From the NCBI GenBank assembly GCA_900095095.1, contig FMBT01000301.1, positions 372,001 to 436,000 on the forward strand: a stretch of 64,000 bases of DNA. Reading direction: 5' to 3'. The notes below the pieces were generated by a model. That model saw only the letters and a list, made by a program, of their open reading frames with translations. It had not been told where the DNA came from and searched no databases. A program made the translations under genes and the position numbers. Shown here piece after piece: positions 1-12,282 of this stretch (position 1 is the first letter of the stretch; each line of letters starts with the position of its first letter). Source of the DNA: Fragilariopsis cylindrus CCMP1102 (lineage: Eukaryota; Bacillariophyta; Bacillariophyceae; Bacillariales; Bacillariaceae).

Positions 1-34
1 CAACCTACACCTGGATCTCTTGTTCACCTAGTTG

Positions 35-512
35 TTTTTGTGCCTACCACAACAGCAAAATCAAGTTTACTCTTCAACCACAGGACCAAAAAAGTGGTAG
101 GAGGGTAACACAAGGTTCTCATACACTATGTGAAGGCTACTGCACCCAACCAAAAGAAAGTTCTTCTTTGGAACCATTCCGAATAAGAGATTTTGTGGTG
201 CATTTTGCTCAAAAATATGACTATTTGCGTGCCTACCTCCAACAGCGACATCAACTTTTCTCTTCAACCGCAGGACAAAAAGTGGTAGGAGGGTAAGACA
301 AGGTTCTCATACACTATGTGGAGGCTACTGCACCCAACCAAAAGAGTGTTCTCCTTTGGAACTATTTTGAATGAGAGATTTCTTGGTAAATTTTGCTCAA
401 AATATGGTTATCTGTGTGCCTGCCTCCCACACCAAAATCAAGTTTACTCTGCAACCACAGGAACAAAAAAGTGGTAGGAGGGTTAGGTAAGGTCCTCATA
501 CACTATTACTTG
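35..512. repeat. Tandem repeat, about 188-bp unit, 2.5 copies
   Basis: Three successive units share the core word GTGGTAGGAGGGT, found at 94, 282 and 471, so the period is 188-189 bp. Each unit also carries a TGCCTACC/TGCCTGCC-like start, a CAACCACAGGA-like word, and CTCATACACTAT; the first two units contain CTGCACCCAACCAAAAG. The third unit stops at about 512. A diverged single copy lies at 22430-22545. No coding potential was recognised. Confidence 0.85.
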
Positions 513-1321
513 TGAATAGAAACCATCATCATCCCAACCCACCATTATTTTGGATGTAATTGCAGTTTACCCCTGTTTTCAGAAATATCTTATTAAAATG
601 CAGTCAAGGACCGTACTTAAAATAATCACTGTGGGCTGATTTATGCTCCAAAGCAAAGTTTGACAGCTATTTCCACACAAATACTCATATAGTTACCTAA
701 CCCACCTAAGGCCGGAACCATTGGGGCCTCTGGTTCATATGATACATCTCGTGCAAAATTATTTTAAGTGGATTTTAGCTAAAATAGGGTATTTATTGGT
801 TTTTGTTCCGTGATGAAGAAACTAAACCCCTGGATGTACCCACTGTCTTGCATACGTATAAATATTAAGCATATAATGGGTTCCATGATTTTATTTTCCG
901 GAAAAAGTTGTTGTAGCAAAAATAATAGCCGCATCAAATTAACTAGTAAGATGGTGCGTTAGAGGCTGGTCAGCGTACAGGTATGTGAACATGAACTGAA
1001 AGAGTGCCTTCCATATATTTAAGACCGATATTTGTTACACACATGGTAAGGTAGAGGAACTCTCCCTGACTAAAAAGAAGCATTTTCCTGGAAGTTCTAC
1101 CCTGCTTTGTGCCCAGAACAAGATATCTCATAAAAAGCTGATGTGTGCTGTGTGTGAGTCTACATTGTGAGATACCAGTAGGCTAACAAGACTAAGGAAT
1201 ATAACATTATTCCATCCAATAGTTCAATTGTAAACTTCATACTTTGATTTTCCTAAAAAATGACTTTTTAGGTGTATATACTTGATGCTAAAGTTTTTAT
1301 TATATACTACACTGAGAAATA
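513..1321. other. Non-coding stretch, nothing recognised
   Basis: AT-rich sequence without a convincing reading frame, RNA gene or repeat structure. It separates the 188-bp tandem units from the second dispersed repeat. At the related locus near 22.5 kb these two repeats are almost adjacent, so this stretch could be an insertion between them or sequence lost from the other copy. Confidence 0.5.
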
Positions 1322-1526
1322 GTAGTAAAGTTTTTTTTTGGGGGGGGGGGGTACGAATTTTATTACCCCAAATTGCATTTTTAATTTGGGGGCCCCCGAT
1401 ATTGCTAATTTGGGGATATTTAATTATAACCAGTTACACTTTTTTGGATTTAAAAACAGTTAATTAAAAATAGTATTTTTAACGAAAACCCCCAAATTTA
1501 AAAGTTAAAGTGTGTTGCCTGTATCT
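1322..1526 (+). repeat. Dispersed repeat B, copy 1
   Basis: About 200 bp begin with a T-run and a G-run. They contain GGGGGCCCCC, ATATTTAATTATAA, ACGAAAACCCCCAAAT and end at TGTGTTGCCTGTAT. The same series of words occurs in the same order and orientation at 22556-22766, with roughly 80 percent similarity judged by eye. Both copies end 150-280 bp upstream of a start codon. The family is unknown. Confidence 0.8.
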
Positions 1527-1733
1527 TCCTTTATTGCATATTAACAGCATTTGAGATGCTCGTGCCAGCTTTAATATTTATAAAAGGACTTTTGTCATCG
1601 TCATGTCATGTCAAGTCAGAAAAGAACACTAAAAAAAGATCCACAATTTATCATTCTTCAATGCAGATGCATAGAAGAACAAAACTACAGTATTACAATT
1701 GAAAAGATCACAATAAATAATATCCCAGATCAA

Positions 1734-1763
1734 TTCAAATCAAATCAAATCAAATCAAATCAA
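1734..1763 (+). repeat. AAATC pentamer tract in the leader of the dikinase gene
   Basis: Six or so tandem copies of a TCAAA/AATCA pentamer lie 35-60 bp before the start codon at 1796, probably in the 5' untranslated leader. A similar but less regular tract precedes the gene starting at 8233. Confidence 0.7.
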
Positions 1764-1795
1764 CTTTAAGAGGCAGTTATTACAACGATCTGAAG

Positions 1796-4700
1796 ATGAT
1801 GACGAATGAACAGAATCAACAACTTGTTGTGTCTTTAACAGACTCATCATCGATATCATCATCATCAAAGGAGAATAATAATGTCGTCACTCCAGCGAGA
1901 GTAGGTGGAAAAGCATCCAGTTTAGCGAAATTGTTTGCAATTGATGGATTAGGTGCATCTGTAGTCCCTAAAGCCTACGCATTAACAGTTGATTTTTTTC
2001 AACCATGGATCAATGAAATGAAAGAAAGTGTGAACTTCAAATCATTGACAGCACTTCAGATCAATGATAGTGACAAAAAAGAAAATGAAGAAGAAGAATT
2101 GTTGTTGTGTAAAAAATTACAAGCAACAAGTTATGACTTAACTTTATCAAAAGAACAAACGAATGTCATTCAAATGTTGACGGATGAAATGAATTCAAAG
2201 TCATGGAATGTACCAAATTTAGCTGCTGTTCGAAGTTCCGCACCAGAAGAAGATGGTGTGATTTCTAGTTTTGCTGGAGCATTCGATACTTGCTTAGGTG
2301 TATCATCCACATTTGATGCATTAGAAAAAGCAATTCATACTTGTTTTGCATCATTATGGGATTATCGTGTATTACATTACAAACAAATGAATAATGCTAT
2401 TGCTAATAATAATAGTAGTAGTGACAGCAATAATAACAGCACAGATGATAAAAATAATATTGTTGGTGGATTTGCTGTTGTTGTTATGGAAATGATTGAT
2501 TCACAAATTGCTGGTGTTGCATTTTCAGCTAATCCATTAAATTCAGATCGTGATGAATTAGTTATTGATTCGGTAAGTTTACATTACTGTATCAAGGTTT
2601 TTTGTTAGCTACCTGCTGTTGCGTTCAAGCAGCTTTAGTAGCTTTCACACTTATCATCTCTCTAACGCTCTCTCTCTCTCTCTCTCGCACTCATCTGCCC
2701 TCACACGTACCCATAATTCTCCCTTTCTCCCTCGCCGACGTGACTTATATCAAATTATTTCATCAAAGTCGTGGGGATTAGGTGAATCAGTTGTTGATGG
2801 TAGTGTTACAGCTGATCGGTATATTGTTGATAAAATCAATACTAAACTCATCAAAGAAACATTAGGTATGAAAGGAATTGAAAAACGACTTGGCAAAGAA
2901 GATGGTGGAGTTGTTGAATATATTATCCCAGAAGATGATAAACGACGCACAAAATCAAGTTTATTACCTGATCAACTTGAAGAATTAACAAAATTAGTTT
3001 GTTTAGTTGAAAAATCTTATGGTATACCAATGGATATTGAGTGGGCATTTATTGAAAGATCGAGTGCTACTGATGATGATTCGACTACTAATATTATGGA
3101 TATTAATAAATTAGAACTAAAGTTATTACAAGCACGTCCAATAACAACATTATTTTGTATGGATGATAAAATGATGACACAGCCCGGTGAAAAAAGAAAA
3201 CTATATTTTGATTATAATATTATTAGTGAGGCAACAACAACAACACCATTTACAACAATGGACTTAGATTTTTATAATAAAGTACCAGCAGCGTGTTGTG
3301 GTATTAATCCAAAAGGTGGATGGAAAATGTTTAGTGAAGATGCTGATATGTTATTATTTAATTCATCAACACGTCAATATATGAGTATGTCAATAGCATT
3401 CAAATATTTTTCCACTAAATATATTGCTAATAAAGCAGAATTAATGGATCCATACTTATCATCAATAATTTCATCAAGTGGTTGTAATCGTAAAAAATAT
3501 CGCACAACTAAATTACCAAAGGATATGAATATCAAAAATACATGGTCATTACTAAAGGAAATTCCTATATATCAATATTATAAAATTGGTCAAAAATATA
3601 ATGGTAATCCCAAGCAATCAAAGGAAGAATATATGAAAATTATTCAACATGATATGGAAAAACTTGCATCAATTGAAAGTAATCATCGTGAGAAGTATCC
3701 TAATGGCAGTTTCGGTAGTTTTAAAGAATATTCAATGGAATTATTAGAAGGAGCAGCCCCATCATTATTTGAGGAGTGTGGTTGTATTAATTTTTGTATC
3801 TTAAGTGCAGTTAGTGATTTAGATGAACATCGTCGTAACGGTAAAACCGATGAAATTAAACAAGATTATGAATCATTATGTGGTGGATATATTGGTGACG
3901 AGTTAATGGAAACAAATATAGCAATGTATAAATTATCACGTACATTACCAGAATCGATATGGAAAGAATATGAATACAATACAATGAAATTATTAGCAGA
4001 TCGTATTAAGAAGAATTTAACTTGTCTTGATGAAAAGAAAGATAAAGAATGTGATTTACCAATTGAATTTTTAAGAGCATGGAATACGTTTATGGTAAAA
4101 TATGGTTACGATGGACAAGATCAATTATTTATGAGTTGTCCACGTTATGACGATAGTCCTGAATTATTATTATCAAAATTACGTTTGAATGCAATTGGTC
4201 ATGTCAAAGATCCATCAGTAACACAACAGGAACAGGTTGCGAAACGTCGTGCTGTTATGGCAAAACATGAAGAGGAGGCAAAGGCAAAGTCATGGCCATT
4301 TCGTTCCTTTGCTTTATTAAAAATCCAAAAAAGGAATGCAATATTAGAACATTTAATGTGGATAAGAAATGCACCTAAACTGTGAGTATACACAGTACTG
4401 TACACGAATGAAAGAATGAAATCACCTTACATTACAGCAACAACAGCAACAAACTTTTGTTCCATTCATTCGCTCACTCATTTTATCTACTGTATCTCTC
4501 TTGCAAATTTAATTCGTTTTCTTCTCTTCTTTTTTATGCAGCCATTTAGCAAAAGTTTTTGGGATGATCCGTGCAGAAATATTACGAATTCAAGACAAAT
4601 TACTTGAATCGGGACGTCTAACCGAGATGGGTGATATCTTTCATCTATATCTTGATGAGGTAGACAACGCTATGCTTGAAGACGAAAGCAGCAACATTGA

Positions 4701-5313
4701 CGAAGGAGGAGAACCTGTTCAACTACTAGATCTGATGAAGATTATCAAACCAAGAAAGGATAATTATGAACGTGCGTTCCGTGCAACAGCCTGTCCATTA
4801 TTGGTAGATTCACGATGTCGAATTTTATTACCTGATCCTCCAATATTTAAAGATGGTGAAGAACCCGAAGAAGGTACATTCATTGGATCAGCTGTAAGTC
4901 CTGGAATTGCTACCGGGAGGGTACGGATTATTAATAATCCATCTGAAAAATTTGAAAATGGTGAGGTATTATGTGCTGTCGTAACAGGTCCAGCGTGGAC
5001 ACCGATGTTTGCAAGTGCATCGGCTGTTGTATTGCAGATTGGTGGAGTATTACAGCATGGAGGTAAGTTAGTGTTTTCATTTCTTTTCTTTTTTTATATT
5101 GAATATTCTGTTCGCTTTTTTCTCTATATTATTCGGTTTTGTCTAACTTATCTCTCTTTTCTTTTCTTTCAAAAAGCACTTTGTGCTAGAGAATATGGGA
5201 AACCAGCTGTGTCAAATATTGATATCCACACTCTATTGAAAGATGGAATGTTGGTATCGGTCGATGGTAATACTGGTATCGTCAAGATTATGAACGAGGA
5301 AGAAGAGAAGTGA
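1796..5313 (+). CDS. Phosphoenolpyruvate synthase / pyruvate phosphate dikinase-like protein, 4 exons
   Basis: Exons are 1796-2572, 2769-4381, 4542-5062 and 5177-5313, joined at GTAAGT or GTGAGT donors and AG acceptors, giving 1015 residues. The N-terminal ATP-grasp half shows GGKASSLAKL, then AVRSSAPEEDG...SFAGAF, GVAFSANPLNSDRDE and SWGLGE, the last completed across intron 1. DIEWAF and LLQARPITT close this half. The C-terminal phosphohistidine domain reads GGVLQHGALCAREYGKPAV, completed across intron 3, and the expected catalytic His is present. Family members transfer phosphate from ATP through this His to pyruvate or another acceptor such as rifampicin. The domain order (ATP-grasp, linker, His domain) fits PEP synthase or rifampicin phosphotransferase. 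The C-terminal PEP/pyruvate barrel of PPDK is absent, so the acceptor is uncertain. No plastid leader is seen, so a cytosolic location is likely. Confidence 0.85.
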
Positions 5314-5960
5314 ACATGATGTTTCTTTTATTTGTGTAAAAATGTATAGTAGAAAAAAAGTAAAATAAGATATATCCAATTTAATGTAACTATAGTGTTT
5401 AATCTAACTCTAATACTAGACTTGCTAGCTAGCTAGTACATTGTGCTGCTACAGTATCATTCGAAACGGCAAAGTTATGTTGCTTGGTTTTTCCTTCTCT
5501 ATTCTTTCTGATGTTGATCCTTTTCTTTATATGATTCTTTTCCAAGAAATGTTTTTACATTTCTTTCCAAGGCACGTTCACTCTTCTAATGAGTTATAGA
5601 GAGACCTACTGTAGCTGCTACCTAGCTAGAGTAGGAGCATCATCAACGTTATAGTTCTGGCTGTTTGTTCAACAGTCTTTTTTTCATCATCATCGATATT
5701 GCATGTCAACCACTATTGCTACGTGCACGTCCTCTTCTTGATTGTGATAATACTATGCGATACACCTGACGGTGTTTCTAGATTGAGCGTGAATGAATCA
5801 TCAGTGCTCTTTTTATACGGATTGTATGTACTACCCGAGCTTTTACGTGTAATCTCCTTATATCTCAAGGCGCGTCCCCTCTTATTACGAGACGAGTCGA
5901 GTCTATCCATTTCATAATGCTGATGATGTTGCTGGACGTTTTTGCTGTATAAAAATTACG
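5314..5960. other. 3' flank of the dikinase gene, no gene
   Basis: AT-rich spacer with an AGCT tract at 5424-5436 and several CTACAGTA or CTACTGTAG words. Short open frames here have no coding character. Confidence 0.6.
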
Positions 5961-6281
5961 GTCACTACTTCGATGCAAGCACTAATTAGAAATATAGAAA
6001 TGAAAGGTTCCATGGCTGGGTCTTGTTATTGTTAATAATATTGCAGTGCAGTGCAAGTATTGTTATTGGTATTGCAGGGATATTGTTATTGATATTGTTA
6101 TTGTTATTGCAGTGCGGTATATTTATTTTTATTTATTTGCTTTTGTGCTTAACAGAGAAAAATATTATGAGACTACGGCTTACTTACTGTATGGCTGAAA
6201 CAAAGCGATCTCTTCAGTGCATGCGATCTCTTTCAGTGCATTATTTATCATGCACGACTAAACTAATTCGCCATGGCGAAT
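5961..6281 (+). repeat. Local repeat R, copy 1
   Basis: About 320 bp start at GTCACTACTTCGATGCAAGC. They pass through a TTATTG/TATTGCAGTG-rich block and a GCGGTATATTT word, and end in the perfect palindrome ATTCGCCATGGCGAAT at 6266-6281. Further copies follow at 7010-7130 (partial) and 7186-7471. The spacing and shared order indicate local duplication. No protein is recognisable. Confidence 0.8.
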
Positions 6282-7009
6282 AATACGCCGTACGTGACAA
6301 ATACGCTTTTATTGAACACTGTGCAATTTAGGAGGTTGTTTTTTAATTTTTGCAATGTATTTTTTTCTGTACTCTATGCACTGCTCCCCCAGTTCTTGCT
6401 TTTTATTCACATCTCATCCCATAACAATATTGTTTTTAACTGCAAGTACTACTAGTAGTATCTAGCAAATCAACAAGACAATGGACTTAAAAATAAATAA
6501 GCCATCACGTAATAATGTGAGAGGAAATGAATGGAGATGACATCCACCCAGCGGCTTTTAGTGGGAGTCGATTGATTCTACAAAGACACGAATAATTTTA
6601 TTTTTTTGAAAATTACTTCAAACATACACGTTGCTGATGGATCCTCTTTTAAGGCTCATATAATAAAATGACTAGACAGTTTATTAATATGACAATAATA
6701 GGTTATACTCTGTTATTCGTTTAGCTCATACTCTATTATTCGATTCGGTTTTACGCCTCTCTTTTATGCACCTCTTGTGACGTTTTGAAATTCGACTCCA
6801 TATGCACTTGCCCCTCTGTAGAAAATTCCCCACTGAACCAAATTAAACCGCACCTCTTCATCCATATTAAGTGTACAGAGATCGGTAATTCGACACCACT
6901 CCTGTGATAATCCGACCAGTACCAATGGATTTTTAATGGAATAATTTTCCATTTCAATTCGTTCATTTTACAATAAATTAAGAAAAGAGGGAGCCCAAAT
7001 CCCTTCTAA
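6282..7009. other. Spacer between R repeats, nothing recognised
   Basis: AT-rich sequence with short open frames on both strands that lack codon bias and show no known motif. Confidence 0.5.
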
Positions 7010-7130
7010 ACAATATTGTTACCGTATTGCTACAGTTATTGCAGTGGTATATTTATCTATTCATTTATTTGCTTGTGTGCTTTTCAGAGAGAAAAATGCT
7101 TCTCTTCCTTCTTTATTCGCCATGGCGAAT
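7010..7130 (+). repeat. Local repeat R, copy 2 (3' part only)
   Basis: This copy holds only the right half of the unit: the TTATTGCAGTGGTATATTTAT block, a CTTTTCAGAGAGAAAAA word, and the same perfect 16-bp palindrome ATTCGCCATGGCGAAT at 7115-7130. Confidence 0.75.
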
Positions 7131-7185
7131 GGATAAGCCATTTGTGTTATTTGTGTTATAAGCCGAGAAAAAAGCAACATAAGCC

Positions 7186-7471
7186 GTCACTACTTCGATA
7201 CATGCAGTAATTAGAAATACAGATGTGAAAGGTTCCATTATAATGGCTGTTCTTGTTTGTTATTGATAATGTTGCAGTACAGGTATTGTTATTGGTATTG
7301 CAGTGATATTGTTACTATTATTGTTATTGTTAATTGCAGTGCGGTATATTTTATATATTTGATTTTGTGCTTTTCAGAGAAAAAATATCTTGAGAGCATC
7401 ATGGCCTCATGGCTGAAAAGCGGTTCAATCCATATGGTAGATTTCCTTCCTCTTTATTCGCATTGGCGAAT
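7186..7471 (+). repeat. Local repeat R, copy 3
   Basis: Full-length copy beginning at GTCACTACTTCGATACATGC. It runs through GAAAGGTTCCAT, the TATTG-rich block and GTGCTTTTCAGAG to ATTCGCATTGGCGAAT at 7456-7471. The terminal palindrome has a changed centre here and is no longer perfect. Confidence 0.75.
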
Positions 7472-8232
7472 GGAACGCTTTTAAAGTGCGGTACAGTAGA
7501 AGTATTATGTTACAGTATGCGTTGATCATGTTTGGGTTTTGCTTGTGTGAAGTCAAAAAAAAGATCCATTTTTCGTAACGTTCTTCGCACGAGAGAGTTT
7601 CAGTTGCGCGACAAAAACAGTATTTTTAGTATTCAGCAAGCAAAGAAAGAAAATTATTTAACGAAAAACTGCAAGCAGTGTCATAAAGAAGAGAAAACGC
7701 GAATACCCTTTACTATTACGACTAGCAGTTACAGTCACGACATCGATACAAGAAGATATTATGACTGGCAATTTCAGTACAACATCTATAAAAAGATTGG
7801 CGATGAGGTACAAACGGGGTCATACTTGAGAACGGTATTTGGTATTTTCCCATAGGTATAGATAAATATAGACATAATACACATAATACAGTATGTCATC
7901 AAATAAATACTGCTCTGGAAGAGCTAAAAAGGCTGCTTGTGCGTTTTCTATGTATTTTTTTATTTCTTTCTGAAAACAAGAAAATCATGTAAATGACATA
8001 CATGACACGACAAGAAGACATAAATTAATAGCAGGTCCGAGCTAATGACGCAAGACGCAAGATAGATACACAGTAGTAGATGGAAAGTAAATGACAGCCA
8101 GTAAACTACATTCCAACAACAACAAGTAAAATTCTATCGGACATACCCGTCGAGATTTTCGATCTTATCTTGACGAAATCAAATCAAAATCAAATCAAAC
8201 TCAAATCAAATCAAAATCACAATCTTTTAATA
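7472..8232. other. Upstream spacer of the coiled-coil gene
   Basis: An open frame of about 107 codons at 7532-7855 has no ATG start and no recognisable domain, so it is not called. The last 60 bases hold a degenerate AAATC/AAAATC tract that probably belongs to the 5' leader of the gene starting at 8233. Confidence 0.5.
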
Positions 8233-11200
8233 ATGGGTGATGTCGATGAAATTGTAGAATTACAAAATGCTGCAAAAGAAAGAACAAAAGAAAAAACGAA
8301 AGAAGAAAAGAAATTAAAAAAAGCTAAAATTCGTATCAAGAAGAAAAAAAAAGAATTGGCGGAAACTGCCCTAAAGAAACAAGAGGAATTGAAATTAAAG
8401 ATTGAAGCTGAACAACAAATTGACAAGGATGCCACTGATGCAGATGCTGCCGAAGAACAACGTGTTAAAGATCACAATGCTGAAATTGATCGTGAGTATA
8501 CTGAAAGATTACAAAAAGAATGTAATAGAGAAGAAGAATATAAAAAATCCAAAGAAGTAGAACAATCCAATGCCTTAAAAGAAACATTATTAGAATATAG
8601 TGAAGAGGATCGGAAATTAGAGTTAGCACGTGAAAAAATTAAAAAAAGACAACAAGAATTAATGGAAAACACAACTATAAATAATCAAGAAATGGAACGT
8701 CAACGATTAATAGATCAAAATATTACCCAGGAGGAAGCAGCACAGGAAGAAGAAGCACGTGTACAATCGGCACAACAAGAAAGTGCAGCACATGAACGTC
8801 TACTGGAAGAAGAACGGCTGGAAATGGAAGAGTATAATCAACAATTGGAAATTAAAAATATTGAACGTTTGAAAGCAATTGCTGAAAGTCGATTAAAAAA
8901 AGAAAAAAAAATGTGGGGAATTCATAAACGTGCGAAGGAACGTGGTGAGGTTTTAAAGGTCGAATCGGAAGAAAAGACCAAAGAATTGGAACAAGAATTA
9001 CAAGTACAAGCCCAGAAGGAGGCACAAATCAAGAAGGACGAAGAGGATCAAGTGATTGTGGAAAAAGAACGATTCGAAGTAGAACGACAACGTATGGAAG
9101 AAGAAGATCGGTTAGCAGAAGAGGAAAAAGAACAAGCCAAGATTGCAGCAGAAGCAAAAGAAAAACAAGCGATTATAGCAGCGGCGGTGGCAAAACAAGA
9201 AGAGGCCGATGAATTAATCAATGCAAAACAAAAAGCCAAACAACGTGCGAAGGAATTACAAGAAGAAGGATTTCAAAAAGCTATGGGAATTAAAGCATTA
9301 GCGGAGAAATTAGAAAAGGTACGGATGGAAGAAGAAGAAATTGCCGAAGCGGAAGAAGAAGAACGAATCGCCGAAGAGGTAGCGGAAAAGGAAAGAGTAG
9401 TTCAGGAACGGGAAGAAATTCGTCGACAGGAGGAAGAAGAGGCTAATAAAGTAGTCGAAAGTGAAGAAGCGAGAATATTCCGATTACGAATGGAAAAAAA
9501 GGAAAGAAAACGAAAAGAAATGGAAGACGCCAAAGCCAGAACGGATCTCAAAGCAAAAGAATTAGAAGAACGATTAGCTAAGAAGACAGCGGAAATTGAA
9601 GCAAAGTTACGTGAACAAGAACGGATACGAAAGGAAAAAGAAGCTGCAAAATTGGCAGAGAAGGAACGGTTAGCAAAAGAAAAGAAGGCAGCAAAAGAAA
9701 AATTACGGCTCGATAAAGAAGCAGAAGCACAGCGTGTACAAGAAGAATTGGAACAAGAACGGTTGGAGATGTTAGCAGAGGACGCTCGATTAAAAGCAGA
9801 AGCAGCAGAGAAATTGCAACGACTTGCTGCAGAGCGTGAAGAACGAATGAATAAAATGAAAGCAAAGGCGGAGGCAAAATTAAAAGCTCGTGAAGAGGAA
9901 TTGAGGAAGGAATTAGAAGCAAAAGAAGAAAAAGAAAGGAAGGAGGCGGAAAAGCAGGCGAAATTAGAGGCCGAACGGCTTGCGAAACAAGCAGAGCTCG
10001 ATGCCAAAGCCGCTGAACGAAAACGTCTGCAGGAAGAAGCTATTGAAAAAGCGAAACAAAAGGAGATAGATGATATGTTGGAGAGAATGCAAGAGCAAGA
10101 GGAAGAGGAACAGCGCCTAAAAGGTAAGTAATAAGCAAATTTAGTTTTGGTACAATCCCAACAAAGAATACATGTGTGATTTGTTTGGTGATGTACGCTG
10201 TGTGATGTATGATGTACGTTGTGTGATGTACGTTGTGAATGTATACTTTTTTAAATTCTAATAAATATAAATTTTTCGTTTGTTGTTTTATGAATTTTTA
10301 GATGCAAAGTTAGCAGCAGCAAAGAAAGCACAAGAGATTAAAGATGAGATGGACCGTAAACAGAAAATTATTGAGGAACGTTTAGCTGAAGCTGCATATA
10401 AAGCTCGTGAAGAAAAAGAAGCACGAGCTGCGAAAGAGGAAGCAGAAAAGGCAAGAAGAATAGCAGAAGATGAAGCAAAAATAGCGCAGATTGCTAGAGA
10501 CAAAGAGCGTCGTGATCAAGATGCAAAGGATGCTCTTGAAGCCAAGAAAGCGGCCAAGGATATGGTAAAGAAGAATAAGGCGAAAAAAGAAGAAGAGGAG
10601 CGATTAGCATCTCTGGCGAGAACCAAGGCAATGATAGAGAAAAAAACTGCAGAATTTGAGGCAGAATCTGAAAAGGCTGCGCAAAAAGCACTTAAGAAAG
10701 CCAAGAAGGAGGAACTCAAACGACAGAAAGAGGAAGAGAAGGCTGCAAGGGAGGCTGAAGAAGAAGCAAAGAGATTATCAGATATGAATAAAGGTCTCGA
10801 AAAGATTGAAGCGGCTACAAAAGAAGCCGCAAGAAAATTAAAAGAACGTCGTTATGTTGATGATAGTGATTCGGACGATGATTCGGACGATGAGATGCGA
10901 CAAATGCAATTGAACCGTGCGAAAGAACTAAAATCGGCAAACATCAAAACATTTGATGATAGTGACATTAACTTTGCGGATGATTGTGAAGTAGATGTTG
11001 ATATTGCAAATGAGAAACTATTAAAGATCGAAGCAAATTTGAAGCAATCGAAAGAAAAAGCAGAGAATAAAGACTATTCTGATGATGATGACGACGATGC
11101 GTCTGATGAGTACGATCACACCGCCGGTTTACATTCTTTTGGTGGAGTTAATGATATCATGGCATTTGATGCAAGTGTCAAATTTGACTTTAGTATGAGC

Positions 11201-11851
11201 GATGGTTTGGATGCGGGTTTGGATGCGAATGATGATTTTGAACAGCAACGACTATTGATAGAAGAAAATTTAAAGAAATCGAAAGAAACTAGAGAGAATA
11301 AAAATTATGCATCCGATGACGAGGAAGTCGATGACATCGCCGCTGCACGTTCTCGTGCAGCGGCAGAGGCATTAACATTCTCTCCCATCCCAAAACAAAA
11401 AGCCACATTCAACGAAAGTTTTCAGATCGATTCTTTGGACGAATATGGAATTGATTTAGGAGAAAACGGCGTCGACGATTTTGAGACAATGCGTTTACAA
11501 ATTGAAGAAGATAGGAAAAAAGCAGTTGAGGAATCTAAATACAAACAATTCGAGGAATCTTGTGCATCAATACAGGCTGATGATATTGGTCGTTCTCATG
11601 CCTATGCTCTTGCTACGGGTGAAGGATTAAAATCCCCTGCACCCACATTCTCATCTCCAAAATTCTCATCTCCAGGATTATCATTATTAGAATCTCCTGG
11701 ATTAGAATCACCTATTATTGAAGAGAAAAAGAAGGTAAAGAAAGATAAGAAGGCGAAGAAGGAGAAAAAAGAAAAGAAGGAAAAGAAAGACAAAAAAGAA
11801 AAGAAAAAAAAGAAAAAGAAAGAAGCAGATTCGTCGGATTCGTCGTCATAA
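8233..11851 (+). CDS. Giant Lys/Glu-rich coiled-coil protein, 2 exons
   Basis: Exons 8233-10123 and 10302-11851 join at a GTAAGT donor and TTTTTAG acceptor to give 1146 residues. The ATG at 8233 (MGDVDEIVEL) is chosen because the frame upstream has only a TTG. Residues 1 to about 860 are an almost uninterrupted charged helix rich in K, E, A, R and Q, of caldesmon/trichohyalin/MAP7 style, predicting one very long coiled coil. The C-terminal third contains three acidic repeats, each an Asp-rich patch followed by an (I/L)xIE(A/E)(N/D) helix, at about 11000, 11240 and 11480. These are followed by a Ser/Pro segment and a pure Lys/Glu tail ending in DSSDSSS. No enzyme motif is visible. A structural or cytoskeletal scaffold is inferred, but the exact family is unknown. 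The intron holds short GTGATGTACGTT repeats. Confidence 0.85.
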
Positions 11852-12282
11852 GACTGGATATTATATTACATCATTTTATATTACATTATATACCCCGACG
11901 TCGACGTCGACGCCTCTTTTGATAATAAATAAATAATATTTGTTGGATAAAAAAGATCGTAATAGTAAAAAATTGCATATGATAATACTGTAGCTGAATA
12001 TTCTTCTACAACTACTACTATTACGTGTAGTACGTGTACAGTGTAGTATCTAGAAGAGTGCAATGGAATATTTAACAGCTAGCTATTATTCTTCTCTTGA
12101 CACTGCAGTGGAACTACTAGCTAGCTACAGTAGTCGCAAAAAAGATATCTTAAAATATACTAGATGTGAAAAGGGGGAAAAAAAACGTCTATGAATACAG
12201 CACAGTAGTTTATTTATTTTTTTACCGATTTTTATGTCTTGATTTATTTCTATCTTTTGATTTTTTCCTATGGACGACTTTG
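11852..12282. other. Spacer between convergent genes
   Basis: The 3' ends of a plus-strand and a minus-strand gene face each other. The spacer has AGCTAGCT words at 12077-12084 and near 12117-12124, GACGTCGACGTCGACG at about 11897, and CTACAGTAG words. No gene is seen. Confidence 0.6.

Noticed and set aside
7532-7855. Open frame of about 107 codons between the R repeats and the coiled-coil gene
   Set aside because: It starts only at TTG, lacks an ATG near the start, has no domain, and its composition matches the spacer.
9402-10007. Long Ser/Ala-rich open frame opposite the coiled-coil gene
   Set aside because: Antisense shadow of the Lys/Glu-rich codons; no independent evidence.
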